A stretch of DNA of 64,000 nucleotides from Lutispora sp003527145 (GTDB lineage: Bacteria; Bacillota; Clostridia; Lutisporales; Lutisporaceae): positions 83,908 through 147,907 of the forward strand of contig JASBZB010000005.1 in NCBI GenBank assembly GCA_029983695.1. Reading direction: 5' to 3'. Under the pieces are notes generated by a model. That model had not been told where the DNA came from. It saw only the letters and a list, made by a program, of their open reading frames with translations, and searched no databases. A program made the translations under genes and the position numbers. Below are positions 43,175 to 51,861 of the stretch, one piece after another. Every line of letters starts with the position of its first letter. Position 1 is the stretch's first letter.

Positions 43175-44647
43175 ATGGATGAGCAGAAGCAGAGGTTAGA
43201 ATTTAGAGGAACAAATCTACTATCACTTATCCCACTTATTATTTTTGTGGTATTCTGTGTAGCATTCTTCGTTGTTTTTAAAGTATTTGAAATGGAAGCT
43301 CTATGCATGGGCGGTATTATTGCTCTTATTATCGGAAGCCTTTTCTCCAAAGACTGGGCGAAATATTGGGAAGCGGTTGTTAATGGCATGGCTTCTCCAA
43401 TGATGAATACACTCGCACTTATTCTTTTAGTAGTCGGAGTTTTTGCAAAGCTTATGTCAAGGGGTGGTGTTGCCCAGGGTTTCGTTTGGCTTGGTAACTC
43501 CATGGGACTTCAGGGAGGAATGTTCGTTGTATTTACATTTGTTGCCACAAGTATTATTTCTATGGCCACAGGGACATCAATAGGAACTCTTTTCTCAGGC
43601 TTTCCGATCTTATATCCGTCAGGTATCCTTTTAGGTGCCCATCCGTTATATCTTGCAGGTGCTATTTTAAGCGGTGCAATTTTTGGCGATAACGTAGCTC
43701 CTATCTCAGATACGACTATTGCGTCAGCAACATCACAGAGATATTTACATAAAGAAGGAACAGCAGACATTGGCGGTGTTGTGGCAACAAGAATGAAATA
43801 TGCCTTAGCCGCAGGTCTTATCGCGTGTGTATTATTCTATTTCATGGGTAATGCAGGCGAGGCTAACATTGCAGGGAAAGAAATTCTTATGCAATATATG
43901 AATCCAAAGGGTCTGATAATGCTAATTCCTGTTGTTGTTCTATTAGCAGTTGCAGTTATTAAAAGAGACATTTTCATTGCTATTACATGGGGTATTATTT
44001 CAGGTACAGTTATAGGTCTTATAACGGGAATTATAGGATTTAAAGATATTATATCCGTTGAAAACGGAGCATTGCAGGGTTTCGCTATTGATGGTATTAA
44101 AAATATGCTTGGTACAGTTGGCTACCTATATGCAGTTGCAGGTATAATGGGCGTACTAAACGAAAGCGGTACCATGGATAAGATTATTGAAGGCCTTTTA
44201 AACAGCAAGTTTAACAATACTGTTATAGGTTCAGAGTTTATTATAGGCATCGGTATCATGGTATCATCTGTATGCCTTGGTGCGGCTAACGGACCTGCAA
44301 TAATCATGTTCGGACCTATTGCAGATAAAATCGGCCAGTCAAGAGAACTTCATCCATACAGGAGAGCTAACCTTCTTGACGGTTTTGCAAGTACATTACC
44401 GGTTATAATTCCTTTTACAAGCTCTTTCATATTTATTGTTATAACTTGTGTAAATGGGCTTATGGCTGATTATGACTTCATTAAAGCTATTAACCCAATG
44501 CAACTTTCGGTTGCCTCATTTCACTGCATAACTTTATTCTTTGTGCTTGTATTTTCGGTTATTACAGGATGGGGACGTGAATATGAGGGTTCAAAAGGTG
44601 AAGCTATAAAGAAGCAGCAACAACTGTCAAATGGTGTTAATATTTAA
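43175..44647 (+). CDS. nhaC: NhaC-family Na+/H+-type antiporter
   Basis: 490 residues, about a dozen hydrophobic helices. The family signature is GAIFGDNVAPISDTTIASATSQ; MATGTSIGTLFSGFPI is a second conserved stretch. Members exchange Na+ for H+, or substrates such as malate/lactate or amino-acid pairs. The ATG at 43175 has GGAGGAAA upstream; the frame from 43157 begins before that site. The gene shares the Crp-type operator of the shell operon, so a role in uptake of the microcompartment substrate or in ion balance is plausible. Confidence 0.92.
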   Translation: MDEQKQRLEFRGTNLLSLIPLIIFVVFCVAFFVVFKVFEMEALCMGGIIALIIGSLFSKDWAKYWEAVVNGMASPMMNTLALILLVVGVFAKLMSRGGVAQGFVWLGNSMGLQGGMFVVFTFVATSIISMATGTSIGTLFSGFPILYPSGILLGAHPLYLAGAILSGAIFGDNVAPISDTTIASATSQRYLHKEGTADIGGVVATRMKYALAAGLIACVLFYFMGNAGEANIAGKEILMQYMNPKGLIMLIPVVVLLAVAVIKRDIFIAITWGIISGTVIGLITGIIGFKDIISVENGALQGFAIDGIKNMLGTVGYLYAVAGIMGVLNESGTMDKIIEGLLNSKFNNTVIGSEFIIGIGIMVSSVCLGAANGPAIIMFGPIADKIGQSRELHPYRRANLLDGFASTLPVIIPFTSSFIFIVITCVNGLMADYDFIKAINPMQLSVASFHCITLFFVLVFSVITGWGREYEGSKGEAIKKQQQLSNGVNI

Positions 44648-44725
44648 CATTCTATATATAATCTATAATAAATTCTATATTTGTATGTCACCGCTTTTTA
44701 TAAAGAATAGCTTATAAGCTTATAT

Positions 44726-44776
44726 AAAAAACTATAGACTAGAAACTTTTAAAGAGTGCCTAGTCTATAGTTTTTT
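44726..44776. terminator. Bidirectional terminator between nhaC and the tungsten-enzyme operon
   Basis: AAAAAACTATAGACTAG and CTAGTCTATAGTTTTTT are perfect 17-base arms around a 17-base loop. A-run and T-run at the ends allow termination on both strands, which suits the convergent genes. Confidence 0.85.
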
Positions 44777-44852
44777 ACATAAGCAGATATTTTGGGACAT
44801 AAGCTTAGCGGATATTACATTGAACACTATAATAATTATAGGAATCAGTTAA

Positions 44853-45602
44853 TTATGTTGTCCTCTCATATATATCTCTAAGCTTCTCGCCGGTCACTGC
44901 TTTTTTGCAGCTCTGGCACAAAGCTTCAGCCCAATCGTCTCCCAGTTTTTCACGGTTATACTCAAGCTGCTCTTGTGTGGCAAAGGGCTTGCCGCATTTT
45001 TTGCATCTCACAAGATGGAAGCTTTTATTCCATATGGTGCGTATGCCTTCATCTTCCTTCATCTTAATGGCATCGGTAGGGCATACATAGGCGCAGGAGC
45101 CGCAGCCTATGCATTCAGCGGAAGGCTCATCATAAGGGGTAGACACCTTCTTTGTCACGCCCCTGTTGGTCGTTGATATGGCACTGCTTCCCATCTCATC
45201 GCAAGCTTTGACGCATAATCCGCAGAGTATGCAGTGCTCGTCTTTATCTCCCGAAAATCTTATGCTATCCGGCACCCCGTATTCTTTGCGCAGCCTGTTT
45301 ATGGTTTCATCCTCAGGAGCTCTGGCATAAAGCAGCATGAGGAGATTCTTCCTTATGGATTTAATTTTATCCGAATGAGTAAGCACCTCTATCTCACCTT
45401 TTACCGGATATATGCAGGAAGCGACAACACTGCTTCTGCCTCTGTCCGCTATTTCCACCATGCACAACCTGCAGCTCCCGAGTCCTGGCAGGGCATCGCT
45501 GTGGCATAAAGTAGGTATGTGAATATTGTTTCTCCTTGCAATCTGAAGCAGCATTTCCCCTTTTTGGGCTTCGCATGCTATGCCGTCTACTGTAATCTTC
45601 AT
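44853..45602 (-). CDS. NuoG-N-like iron-sulfur subunit (WorA/BfuA-type)
   Basis: 249 residues: an N-terminal 2Fe-2S domain (CHSDALPGLGSCRLCMVEI), two 4Fe-4S sites (CILCGLCVKACDEM and CIGCGSCAYVCP) and a C-terminal cysteine pair motif (CKKCGKPF ... CQSCKK) that probably binds zinc. The ATG at 45602 overlaps the NuoF-like stop by 4 bases; the longer frame would enter that gene. It is the last gene of the operon. Its 3' end is duplicated at 32168-32233. Confidence 0.88.
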   Translation of the reverse strand: MKITVDGIACEAQKGEMLLQIARRNNIHIPTLCHSDALPGLGSCRLCMVEIADRGRSSVVASCIYPVKGEIEVLTHSDKIKSIRKNLLMLLYARAPEDETINRLRKEYGVPDSIRFSGDKDEHCILCGLCVKACDEMGSSAISTTNRGVTKKVSTPYDEPSAECIGCGSCAYVCPTDAIKMKEDEGIRTIWNKSFHLVRCKKCGKPFATQEQLEYNREKLGDDWAEALCQSCKKAVTGEKLRDIYERTT

Positions 45603-47404
45603 GCCCGCACCTCCTTTTTGACCCTTACCGCATTGAACCTGCATATATCCATGCAGCTGCCGCATTTTATACAGCAGGCTTCATCCAAGCGGTGTGCCTT
45701 CCCTCGCTCTCCGGATATGGCTGAAGCCGGGCAATTCTTTGCACACACTCCGCAGCCTTTGCACAGCTTTTCATCGATCTCATAAGCTGTGAGGCCGGGA
45801 CACACTCCTGCAGGGCATCTTTTTTCCTTTATATGAGCCATATATTCATCCTTGAAATACTTTAATGTGGTCAGCACAGGATTAGGAGCTGTTTTTCCCA
45901 ATCCACAGAGAGAAGCCTCCTCCACAGTATGGCATAAGCTCTCCAATAGCTCCAAATCCTCCTCGCTGCCTTTGCCGGCGCAGATATCCGAGAGAAGCTC
46001 AAGCATCCTTTTTATGCCTTCCCGGCAGGCAACGCATTTGCCGCAGGATTCCTCGGATAGAAAGTTGAGATAATATCTTGCCACATCCACCATGCAAGTC
46101 CTCTCATCCATGACTATTATGCCGCCTGAGCCCATCATGGAGCCTGCATCCTTCAATGTATCAAAGTCCACAGGAAGATCAAGGAGATTTTCCGGTATGC
46201 AGCCTCCCGAAGGACCGCCGCTTTGAACGGCTTTAAATCTCTTGTCTCCGATTACTCCTCCGCCGATTTTAAATACAAGCTCCCTCAGTGTTGTACCCAT
46301 AGGAATTTCCACAAGCCCCGTATTCTTTACCTTGCCTACCAACGAAAATACCTTTGTGCCCTTGCTGCTTTTTGTACCTATGGAGCTAAACCACTCAGAG
46401 CCCTTAGTTATTATATCGGGGATATTTGCCCAGGTCTCCACGTTATTGAGCACGGTAGGCTGCCCCCATAATCCTTTTTCCACAGAGTGTATATATTTAG
46501 CCCTGGGCTCACCTACATTTCCCTCTATAGACTGCATTAATGCAGTGGATTCGCCGCAGACAAAGGCTCCTCCGCCTCTTACTATTTGTATATCGAAATC
46601 AAACCCGCCGCCCATGATGTTATTGCCCAGGAAACCTCTTTCTCTTGCCTGCCTTATGGCGGCATTCATATTCTTGAGGGCCAATGAGTACTCATCCCTG
46701 ATATATATGAATCCGCTGTTTGATTTTATGGCATAGGCGCATATAGTCATCCCCTCTATTACCGTATTGGGATCGCCTTCCATTATGCTCCTGTCCATGA
46801 AGGCTCCCGGGTCTCCCTCATCTCCATTGCATACCACATACTTTGGGAAGCTGTCTATACTGTCACACTGTCTCCATTTTCGCCCTGCAGGAAAGCCGCC
46901 TCCGCCTCTGCCCCGCAATCCGGATTTCTCAACCTCCGAGATTACTTCCCCGGGTGTCATCTGAAACAGCGCTTTGCTCAGTGCCTCATATCCTCCGCGC
47001 TCAATGTAATCATCTATGCTTGCAGGGTCAATTTGCCCTATATTCCTTAAAGCGATTTTCTGCTGGGATTTATAAAAATCGGTTTCCTTATGAGAAGTCA
47101 CTTTTTTACCCTTTGCAGTATCAAAGATCAAAAGCCTGTCTACTATCTCACCGTTGATCAAGGTCTTTACGACGATTTCTTCCGCATCTTTTGCTTTAAC
47201 CCTGCTGTAGCAGATATCGTCAGGCTGGATTTTCACCAGGGGCCCTTTTTCACATAATCCATTGCAGCCGGTAGCCTTTATGGAAGTTTTTACTTCTGCA
47301 TCTAGCTCATACTTTTCTATGAACCTTTTTAGCTTCTCATATACTTCCATACTATTGTTTGCCAGGCATCCTGTGCCGCAGCAGACAAAGATCGTTCTAC
47401 TCAC
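45599..47404 (-). CDS. NuoF-like flavoprotein subunit (WorB/BfuB-type)
   Basis: 601 residues in four parts: a thioredoxin-like 2Fe-2S domain (VCCGTGCLANN; TGCNGLCEKGP), an FMN/NADH domain (GLRGRGGGGFPAGRKW; GDEGDPGAFMDRS), a 4Fe-4S site (SCGKCVACREG) and a C-terminal 2x[4Fe-4S] ferredoxin domain (CKGCGVCAKNCP; CIKCGSCMDIC). This is the layout of electron-bifurcating flavoprotein subunits (HydB, HndC, BfuB). The GTG at 47404 has GGGGGTG upstream; a GTG at 47413 is the alternative. It overlaps the NuoE-like gene by 8 bases. Confidence 0.9.
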   Translation of the reverse strand: MSRTIFVCCGTGCLANNSMEVYEKLKRFIEKYELDAEVKTSIKATGCNGLCEKGPLVKIQPDDICYSRVKAKDAEEIVVKTLINGEIVDRLLIFDTAKGKKVTSHKETDFYKSQQKIALRNIGQIDPASIDDYIERGGYEALSKALFQMTPGEVISEVEKSGLRGRGGGGFPAGRKWRQCDSIDSFPKYVVCNGDEGDPGAFMDRSIMEGDPNTVIEGMTICAYAIKSNSGFIYIRDEYSLALKNMNAAIRQARERGFLGNNIMGGGFDFDIQIVRGGGAFVCGESTALMQSIEGNVGEPRAKYIHSVEKGLWGQPTVLNNVETWANIPDIITKGSEWFSSIGTKSSKGTKVFSLVGKVKNTGLVEIPMGTTLRELVFKIGGGVIGDKRFKAVQSGGPSGGCIPENLLDLPVDFDTLKDAGSMMGSGGIIVMDERTCMVDVARYYLNFLSEESCGKCVACREGIKRMLELLSDICAGKGSEEDLELLESLCHTVEEASLCGLGKTAPNPVLTTLKYFKDEYMAHIKEKRCPAGVCPGLTAYEIDEKLCKGCGVCAKNCPASAISGERGKAHRLDEACCIKCGSCMDICRFNAVRVKKEVRA

Positions 47405-47840
47405 CGCTCGCACCCCCGTATTCCTTCAAAATCTCTCTAACCATGGAGGAAGTGAGCTTGCCATAGTATTTGCCGTTTATCACCATGACGGGAGCTATGG
47501 CACAAGAGCCAAGGCAGTTTACGGTTTCCAAGGAAAACTTTCCGTCTTTTGTGGTCTCCCCCGGCTTTATGCCAAGGGTGCTCCTGATCTCATCCAATAA
47601 GCTTTTGGATGACCTGATATGGCATGCAGTGCCGTCACAGACCTTTATTATATTCTCCCCCTTGGGCGTCAGGCTTAAAGCCTTGTAAAAGGTGGCCATG
47701 CTGTACAGCCTTGAGAGAGGGATGTCAAGATATCCGGAAAGCTCAACGAGCTTCTCCTTGGGAATATAGCCGTATTCCTTCTGAATATCCTGCAGTATAG
47801 CTAATGTAAATCTTTTCTCCTTTGGGTATTTGTCAAACAA
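47397..47840 (-). CDS. NuoE-like 2Fe-2S subunit (WorC/BfuC-type)
   Basis: 147 residues: an N-terminal helical part (DKYPKEKRFTLAILQDIQKEYGYIPKEKL) and a thioredoxin-like 2Fe-2S domain with ligands in VCDGTACHIR and NCLGSCAIAP. It hands electrons to the NuoF-like subunit. The TTG start follows a GGCGGTGATG site. It sits 34 bases after the MoaD-like gene. Confidence 0.92.
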   Translation of the reverse strand: MFDKYPKEKRFTLAILQDIQKEYGYIPKEKLVELSGYLDIPLSRLYSMATFYKALSLTPKGENIIKVCDGTACHIRSSKSLLDEIRSTLGIKPGETTKDGKFSLETVNCLGSCAIAPVMVINGKYYGKLTSSMVREILKEYGGASGE

Positions 47841-47874
47841 AATTCATCACCGCCAATACAAAAAAATGTAAACA

Positions 47875-48144
47875 TTAACCCCCGGCGACCACCGGGAATA
47901 TGCTTATTTCATCCTCAGGGCTGAGCAAGGTGTCGAGCCCCTGGAGATGGACAATGTTCCTGCCGTTGACTAAAATGATTATCTCGCTGCTGAGGCTGTC
48001 ATTTTTGAATATTTTATTTCTAAACTTCAAACCATGCTTTTCACAAAGCTTAATAAGAAGAGTTTTTAATGTATGGCAGTGTTCTATTTGAATCTCCTTT
48101 GTGCCTGTATAATCTCTTATATACGCAAAATACTTTACCTTCAT
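47875..48144 (-). CDS. MoaD/ThiS-family small sulfur carrier
   Basis: 89 residues, a ubiquitin-like fold ending in the Gly-Gly (VVAGG) that is activated as thiocarboxylate. In tungsten-enzyme operons such proteins supply sulfur for the pterin cofactor (molybdopterin synthase small subunit role). Its place between the AOR gene and the electron-transfer genes supports this. Confidence 0.88.
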   Translation of the reverse strand: MKVKYFAYIRDYTGTKEIQIEHCHTLKTLLIKLCEKHGLKFRNKIFKNDSLSSEIIILVNGRNIVHLQGLDTLLSPEDEISIFPVVAGG

Positions 48145-48169
48145 GAAAAATCCGCCCTTACATTATTTG

Positions 48170-48207
48170 TTAGGCTGCCGGTTGGTATGAATCTCCCGAC
48201 AGCCTAA
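48170..48207 (-). other. Intercistronic stem-loop in the AOR operon
   Basis: TTAGGCTG and CAGCCTAA are perfect arms, extended by CCGG/TCGGG pairing inside. It lies between the AOR and MoaD-like genes with no T-run after it, so it is more likely an mRNA stability or processing element than a terminator. Confidence 0.5.
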
Positions 48208-48219
48208 AACTACTTACTT

Positions 48220-50025
48220 TTATCTGATTGCCAATTCTTTCAGCTTTTCTTCTGTTGGTATGCTGTCTTCTCCCCAGCCTCTTACCTCATAATATTCCTT
48301 TAGCATAACATCCAGCTCATTTACCTTGCCCTTTGCAGGTCCGGAAGGGAGAGGTTCTTTAAGAAGTCTTTCAGGAAGTGTATCGTCCTCTTTTGTGAAG
48401 CCTGCTTCCAGATTAAATAGTTTTTCTAAGTTCCATATTCTTTCACCTATCTGCAATATTTCAGCATCTGAGCATTTCCAGCCCAAAGCTGTTCTAATCA
48501 TTTCGGCTATCTCGGGAAGCCCTATACCAAAGGTAGTGAAAAGACATATGCCTGCAGAATCAACTACTGCAGTCAAATCCTGGAATGTCTTTAACCATGG
48601 AGCCTTATCGGTTGTTACTAAAGGATCAAGCTTAGCTGGTATTCCCAGTACCTCAGGGGATGTAAGATATCCTCTTACATGGCAGCCGCCGCGGTTTGAA
48701 GTAGCATATTCAAGGCCCATACCCTGTACTCCTCTGCCGTCATAAGCGGGCATTTCCTGCTTCTTTACGGACATTGAAAGCTCCGGATGACCATAAAGCT
48801 CCGCCATTCTATAGGAGCCCATGGCCATTGTATCACCGAAGCCCTCTCTCAAGCCTGTCATTCTGGTAAACTCTACGATTCCTTCATCATCTCCGAAAGG
48901 AAGATCTCTACCTAACTCTTCTCTGGTCAATATTCCTTTGTCATACAACTCCATTGCACAGGCTATAGTGGAGCCCATGGTTATGGGGTCAATGCCTAAT
49001 TCATTGCATATGAAATTTGCCTTGCATATGGCTTCCAGGTTCCTGACACCACAATCTGCTCCGTAAGACCAGCCTGCTTCATACTCAGGCCCCTCACCAA
49101 AGCTTTTAAATTTGCCCTCCGGTATCCTGGTCACTCTGCCGCATCCCATATTGCAGCCGAAGCAGCCTTTATTTCTCACCAAATATTTTTCCGTCAAAGT
49201 CTCCCCTGCTGTCTCATCAGCATGCTCAAATATGCCGCCGTCTCTCCAGTTTCTAGTGGGAAGGGCACCGGATTGATTCAAAATATTGACAAGGACTTCA
49301 GTGCCATAGGCGGCTAAGCCTGCACCCGTAACGGGATGATCCTTCAGCATCGTTCTGCCTTTCTTGCATATATCAAGAAATTCCTTGGGTTTTGCAACCT
49401 CTACAGATTTTGAGCCCTTTACTGCTACAGCCTTAAGATTTTTTGAGCCCATTACGGCACCAAGGCCTGATCTGCCTGCAGCTCTATTTTTGTCATTCAT
49501 GACCGTTGCGAATAGTACCAGCTTTTCTCCCCCGGGGCCTATACAGGCCACTCTTGCATCTTCGCCTGCTTCGCCGAGCAGCATGTCGGTAGTCTCAAAC
49601 ACGGTTTTGCCCCAAAGATGCTCAGCATTTCTTAATTCCACCTCATCATCATTTATGTATAGATAAACGGGCTTTTCTGATTTTCCTTCAAATATGATTC
49701 CGTCATAACCGGCATACTTCAGCTCGGGTCCGAAATGGCCTCCGGAATTGGAAGCTCCTATGGTGCCTGTCAGGGGAGCCTTGGCAACTACTTCATATCT
49801 GCCTGCAGAAGTAGCTAAGGTACCCGTCAGGGGGCCGGTCATGAATATGAGCTTGTTATCGGGGCTGAAAGGTTCAACCTTTGGATCAACTTCATTCATG
49901 AAATATTTTGTGCCTAAGCCTCTGGCACCAAGGTATTTCCTGGCATCCTCAGGATTAAGGCCTTCTCTTTTAATGGTCTTGTCGGTCAAATTCACTCTGA
50001 GAAGTTTGCCTGTAAATCCAAACAT
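48220..50025 (-). CDS. Tungsten-type aldehyde:ferredoxin oxidoreductase, catalytic subunit (AOR/WOR)
   Basis: 601 residues, normal for the family. Opening GFTGKLLRVNLTDKTIKREG; pterin-binding segments AGRYEVVAKAPLTGTIGASNSGG and AAGRSGLGAVMGSKNLKAV; the 4Fe-4S ligands C-x2-C-x3-C in NKGCFGCNMGC with the fourth Cys in DSAGICLFTTFG. It oxidises aldehydes to acids (or the reverse) at a tungstopterin site in the cytoplasm. The ATG overlaps the stop of the small iron-sulfur gene (TAATG). Substrate specificity is not readable; the operon suggests it passes electrons to both NAD and ferredoxin. Confidence 0.95.
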   Translation of the reverse strand: MFGFTGKLLRVNLTDKTIKREGLNPEDARKYLGARGLGTKYFMNEVDPKVEPFSPDNKLIFMTGPLTGTLATSAGRYEVVAKAPLTGTIGASNSGGHFGPELKYAGYDGIIFEGKSEKPVYLYINDDEVELRNAEHLWGKTVFETTDMLLGEAGEDARVACIGPGGEKLVLFATVMNDKNRAAGRSGLGAVMGSKNLKAVAVKGSKSVEVAKPKEFLDICKKGRTMLKDHPVTGAGLAAYGTEVLVNILNQSGALPTRNWRDGGIFEHADETAGETLTEKYLVRNKGCFGCNMGCGRVTRIPEGKFKSFGEGPEYEAGWSYGADCGVRNLEAICKANFICNELGIDPITMGSTIACAMELYDKGILTREELGRDLPFGDDEGIVEFTRMTGLREGFGDTMAMGSYRMAELYGHPELSMSVKKQEMPAYDGRGVQGMGLEYATSNRGGCHVRGYLTSPEVLGIPAKLDPLVTTDKAPWLKTFQDLTAVVDSAGICLFTTFGIGLPEIAEMIRTALGWKCSDAEILQIGERIWNLEKLFNLEAGFTKEDDTLPERLLKEPLPSGPAKGKVNELDVMLKEYYEVRGWGEDSIPTEEKLKELAIR

Positions 50026-50504
50026 TATTCATACACCTCCCCAAACAAATCCTTGAATCTTTTGCCGATCTTCCTCTTTTTATTAAGGTTTGCAGGTGTA
50101 GCTTCTTTGTACTGAATTGCTCCTGAGGGACAAAGCTCCGCACACTGCGGATTCCCTCCGCACAAGTCGCATTTGATCATTTTTTTCTCTTTCGGGCTAT
50201 AGGTGATATTGCCCAATGGACATGCGCTTATGCACATCTTGCAGCCGATGCATTTTTGAACGTCGATTATGACTGCATCATTTTCCGCTTTTACGATTGC
50301 TCCTACAGGACAAACCTTCATGCAGGAAGGGTCTTCGCACTGCATGCACATGATGGGCACTGCTATTGCAGCCTCATCATAAGCCAGCACGGATACTGCA
50401 GCTTGCTTCGGATTAAACTCCTCCATCCTGTTGAAGGAGCAGATCAGCTCGCAGGTTCTGCAGCCGATGCACTTTTCCGGAGAAATCATTAATACTTTGC
50501 TCAA
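50025..50504 (-). CDS. Four-cluster iron-sulfur electron-transfer subunit of the AOR complex (WorS-type)
   Basis: 159 residues with four 4Fe-4S motifs: CIGCRTCELIC, CMQCEDPSCMKVCP, CIGCKMCISACP and CDLCGGNPQCAELCP. It carries electrons from the AOR catalytic subunit to the NuoEFG-like part. First main gene of the operon. The start is a TTG at 50504 overlapping the stop of a 7-codon frame that has a perfect ribosome site (50501-50524), so translation may be coupled. Confidence 0.9.
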   Translation of the reverse strand: MSKVLMISPEKCIGCRTCELICSFNRMEEFNPKQAAVSVLAYDEAAIAVPIMCMQCEDPSCMKVCPVGAIVKAENDAVIIDVQKCIGCKMCISACPLGNITYSPKEKKMIKCDLCGGNPQCAELCPSGAIQYKEATPANLNKKRKIGKRFKDLFGEVYE

Positions 50505-50524
50505 TCCTTTACTGGACGCCGCAT
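50501..50524 (-). CDS. Seven-codon leader frame coupled to the WorS-type gene
   Basis: On the minus strand AAAGGAGGTGG is followed after about 9 bases by ATG and the frame MRRPVKD, then TGA. The TGA overlaps the TTG start of the iron-sulfur gene (TTGA). The main gene has no proper ribosome site of its own, so ribosomes finishing this frame may restart there. Small size leaves this unproven. Confidence 0.4.
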   Translation of the reverse strand: MRRPVKD

Positions 50525-50554
50525 GGACGCCAGCTCCACCTCCTTTATTTAATT

Positions 50555-50596
50555 AAAAAAGCCCACCTGTTTTTGCACAAACTGCAACACAGATGG
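50555..50596 (-). terminator. Intrinsic terminator of the cofactor riboswitch
   Basis: Read on the minus strand, CCATCTGT pairs with ACAGGTGG (one G-U), with an inner TTGCA/TGCAA stem, followed by GCTTTTTTAATT. It directly follows the aptamer-like structure and lies before the ribosome site of the AOR operon, so it can switch the operon off. Confidence 0.75.
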
Positions 50597-50683
50597 ACTC
50601 CTTTGCACAACGGCAGGTATGGGCATTTCTACCCATGCCCTATCGTTCCAAAAACCTTAACCGGTCATATGGAATCGGAGTCG
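50596..50683 (-). ncRNA. Moco/tungsten-cofactor-type riboswitch aptamer
   Basis: Read on the minus strand, the closing stem GACTCC/GGAGTC encloses about 75 bases containing GACCGGTTAAGG, then the hairpin GGGCAT-GGGTAGAA-ATGCCC and a CTGCCG segment. The order of elements resembles the Moco RNA motif, which binds molybdenum or tungsten pterin cofactor and controls cofactor synthesis or cofactor-using enzymes. The gene controlled here is a tungstopterin enzyme, which fits. The assignment is from remembered motif shape plus context, not a covariance search. Confidence 0.7.
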
Positions 50684-50715
50684 ATATGAAATTTATAAGA
50701 TATACATTTAATTTA

Positions 50716-51861
50716 ACCTCTTGTGCTAGGTAATTTGATTTCAACTAAAGGAATATTATACCAATGAATGAGGATATAAAATCCCTGATAGATAGTACCT
50801 ATGTGGATTAATTATCCAAATACTAACTCTTTGATTCTTGAATGTGACTCACGGCCTATAAGTTTATTGATGTAATAACACAAGTTATACGCTAATAGCT
50901 TGGTTTTAATCCTTGTTTGCAGCCCCCAAAAAGACTTCGCAAGTACTCTTTCAATATTGAGTTGGCAAACTAGTTGGGACGCTGATGTTTCAATCCTTCG
51001 CCTTAATCTAAAGATGGTTTGACGCAGTTCCTTAGGGAATTGAATTTTGCTGCTATTCCTTTTAAGAGGCAAGATATTAATATCTTTTTAAGCTTTTAGG
51101 TCTGCAGCAAAATCATCACCTATATAACCTTTATCACCAAACATAGTGATATTGCTATAGCCACTGATTAAATCCCAGGTAGCTGCTCTGTCATCAATGT
51201 TAGCAGAGGTAATTACAGCATCAGTTATGAAACCATCTATGGTTGCAAGCATGTGTAGTTTATATCCCAGATATGTTTCCTTTTTGGAGGCACATTTACC
51301 ATAAGTAGCGCCAAATCCTTTAAATGTCTTATGAAAATGCGCTCTTCCAAACTTGCATACTGGAATAGGAATGCTGTCAATAATCCTGTATGGCTGGTTT
51401 ATATGTTCTGTAAGAGCAGAAATCTTCTTTCTGATTTCTTCTATTACTGCATGAAGGTTTCTTCTTGTTCTATTAAACCTAGACCTACTGCAGAGCCTTG
51501 GAAACAAGTCTCTCATATTCTTCTTACAGAAACCAAACCAGGCATTTTCGGAATCAATGGTTAGTAATTCAGCAACAATACTTAAGGTAATTATTTCACT
51601 ATCACTCATCTTAGAAGTATTGATATTACAACGATTTTTAATATGTGTTGGAGTAACATCCTGGTAAATGTCGTCAATTATGACATAAGCGACAGTTACA
51701 AAGTCTTTTAAATCTCCAATTTCTTTGATAGAATAAGTTCTATCAAGCTCCAGCATATATGTGACCCCCTATCATTTTTGTTGTTATTAATGATAGGTTA
51801 CATAATATGTTGGAGTTTTTCATTCGTAGATTTTTGGTAAATCAAAGCTAGCACAACGAGT
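50716..51861 (-). mobile_element. IS982-family insertion sequence with target-site duplication
   Basis: Ends are imperfect inverted repeats: ACCTCTTGTGCTAGG at 50716 and, inverted, ACTCGTTGTGCTAGC at 51861, both running on to TTTGATTT. The 7 bases TAATTTA flank the element on both sides (50709-50715 and 51862-51868), the mark of transposition. Length is 1146 bp. The transposase inside is interrupted by one stop codon. Confidence 0.8.
50812..51756 (-). pseudogene. IS982-family transposase with in-frame stop codon
   Basis: The first 222 codons carry the IS982 core (DSIPIPVCKFGRAHF; GYKLHMLATIDGF; MFGDKGYIGDDF). After LKA a single TAA at 51088-51090 breaks the frame, and the same frame continues with KDINILPLKRNSS and the expected C-terminus (FRLRRRIETSASQLV; FWGLQTRIKTKLLAYNLCY). 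One base change (GAA to TAA would do) explains it. The frame is otherwise undamaged, so inactivation is recent. Confidence 0.88.
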
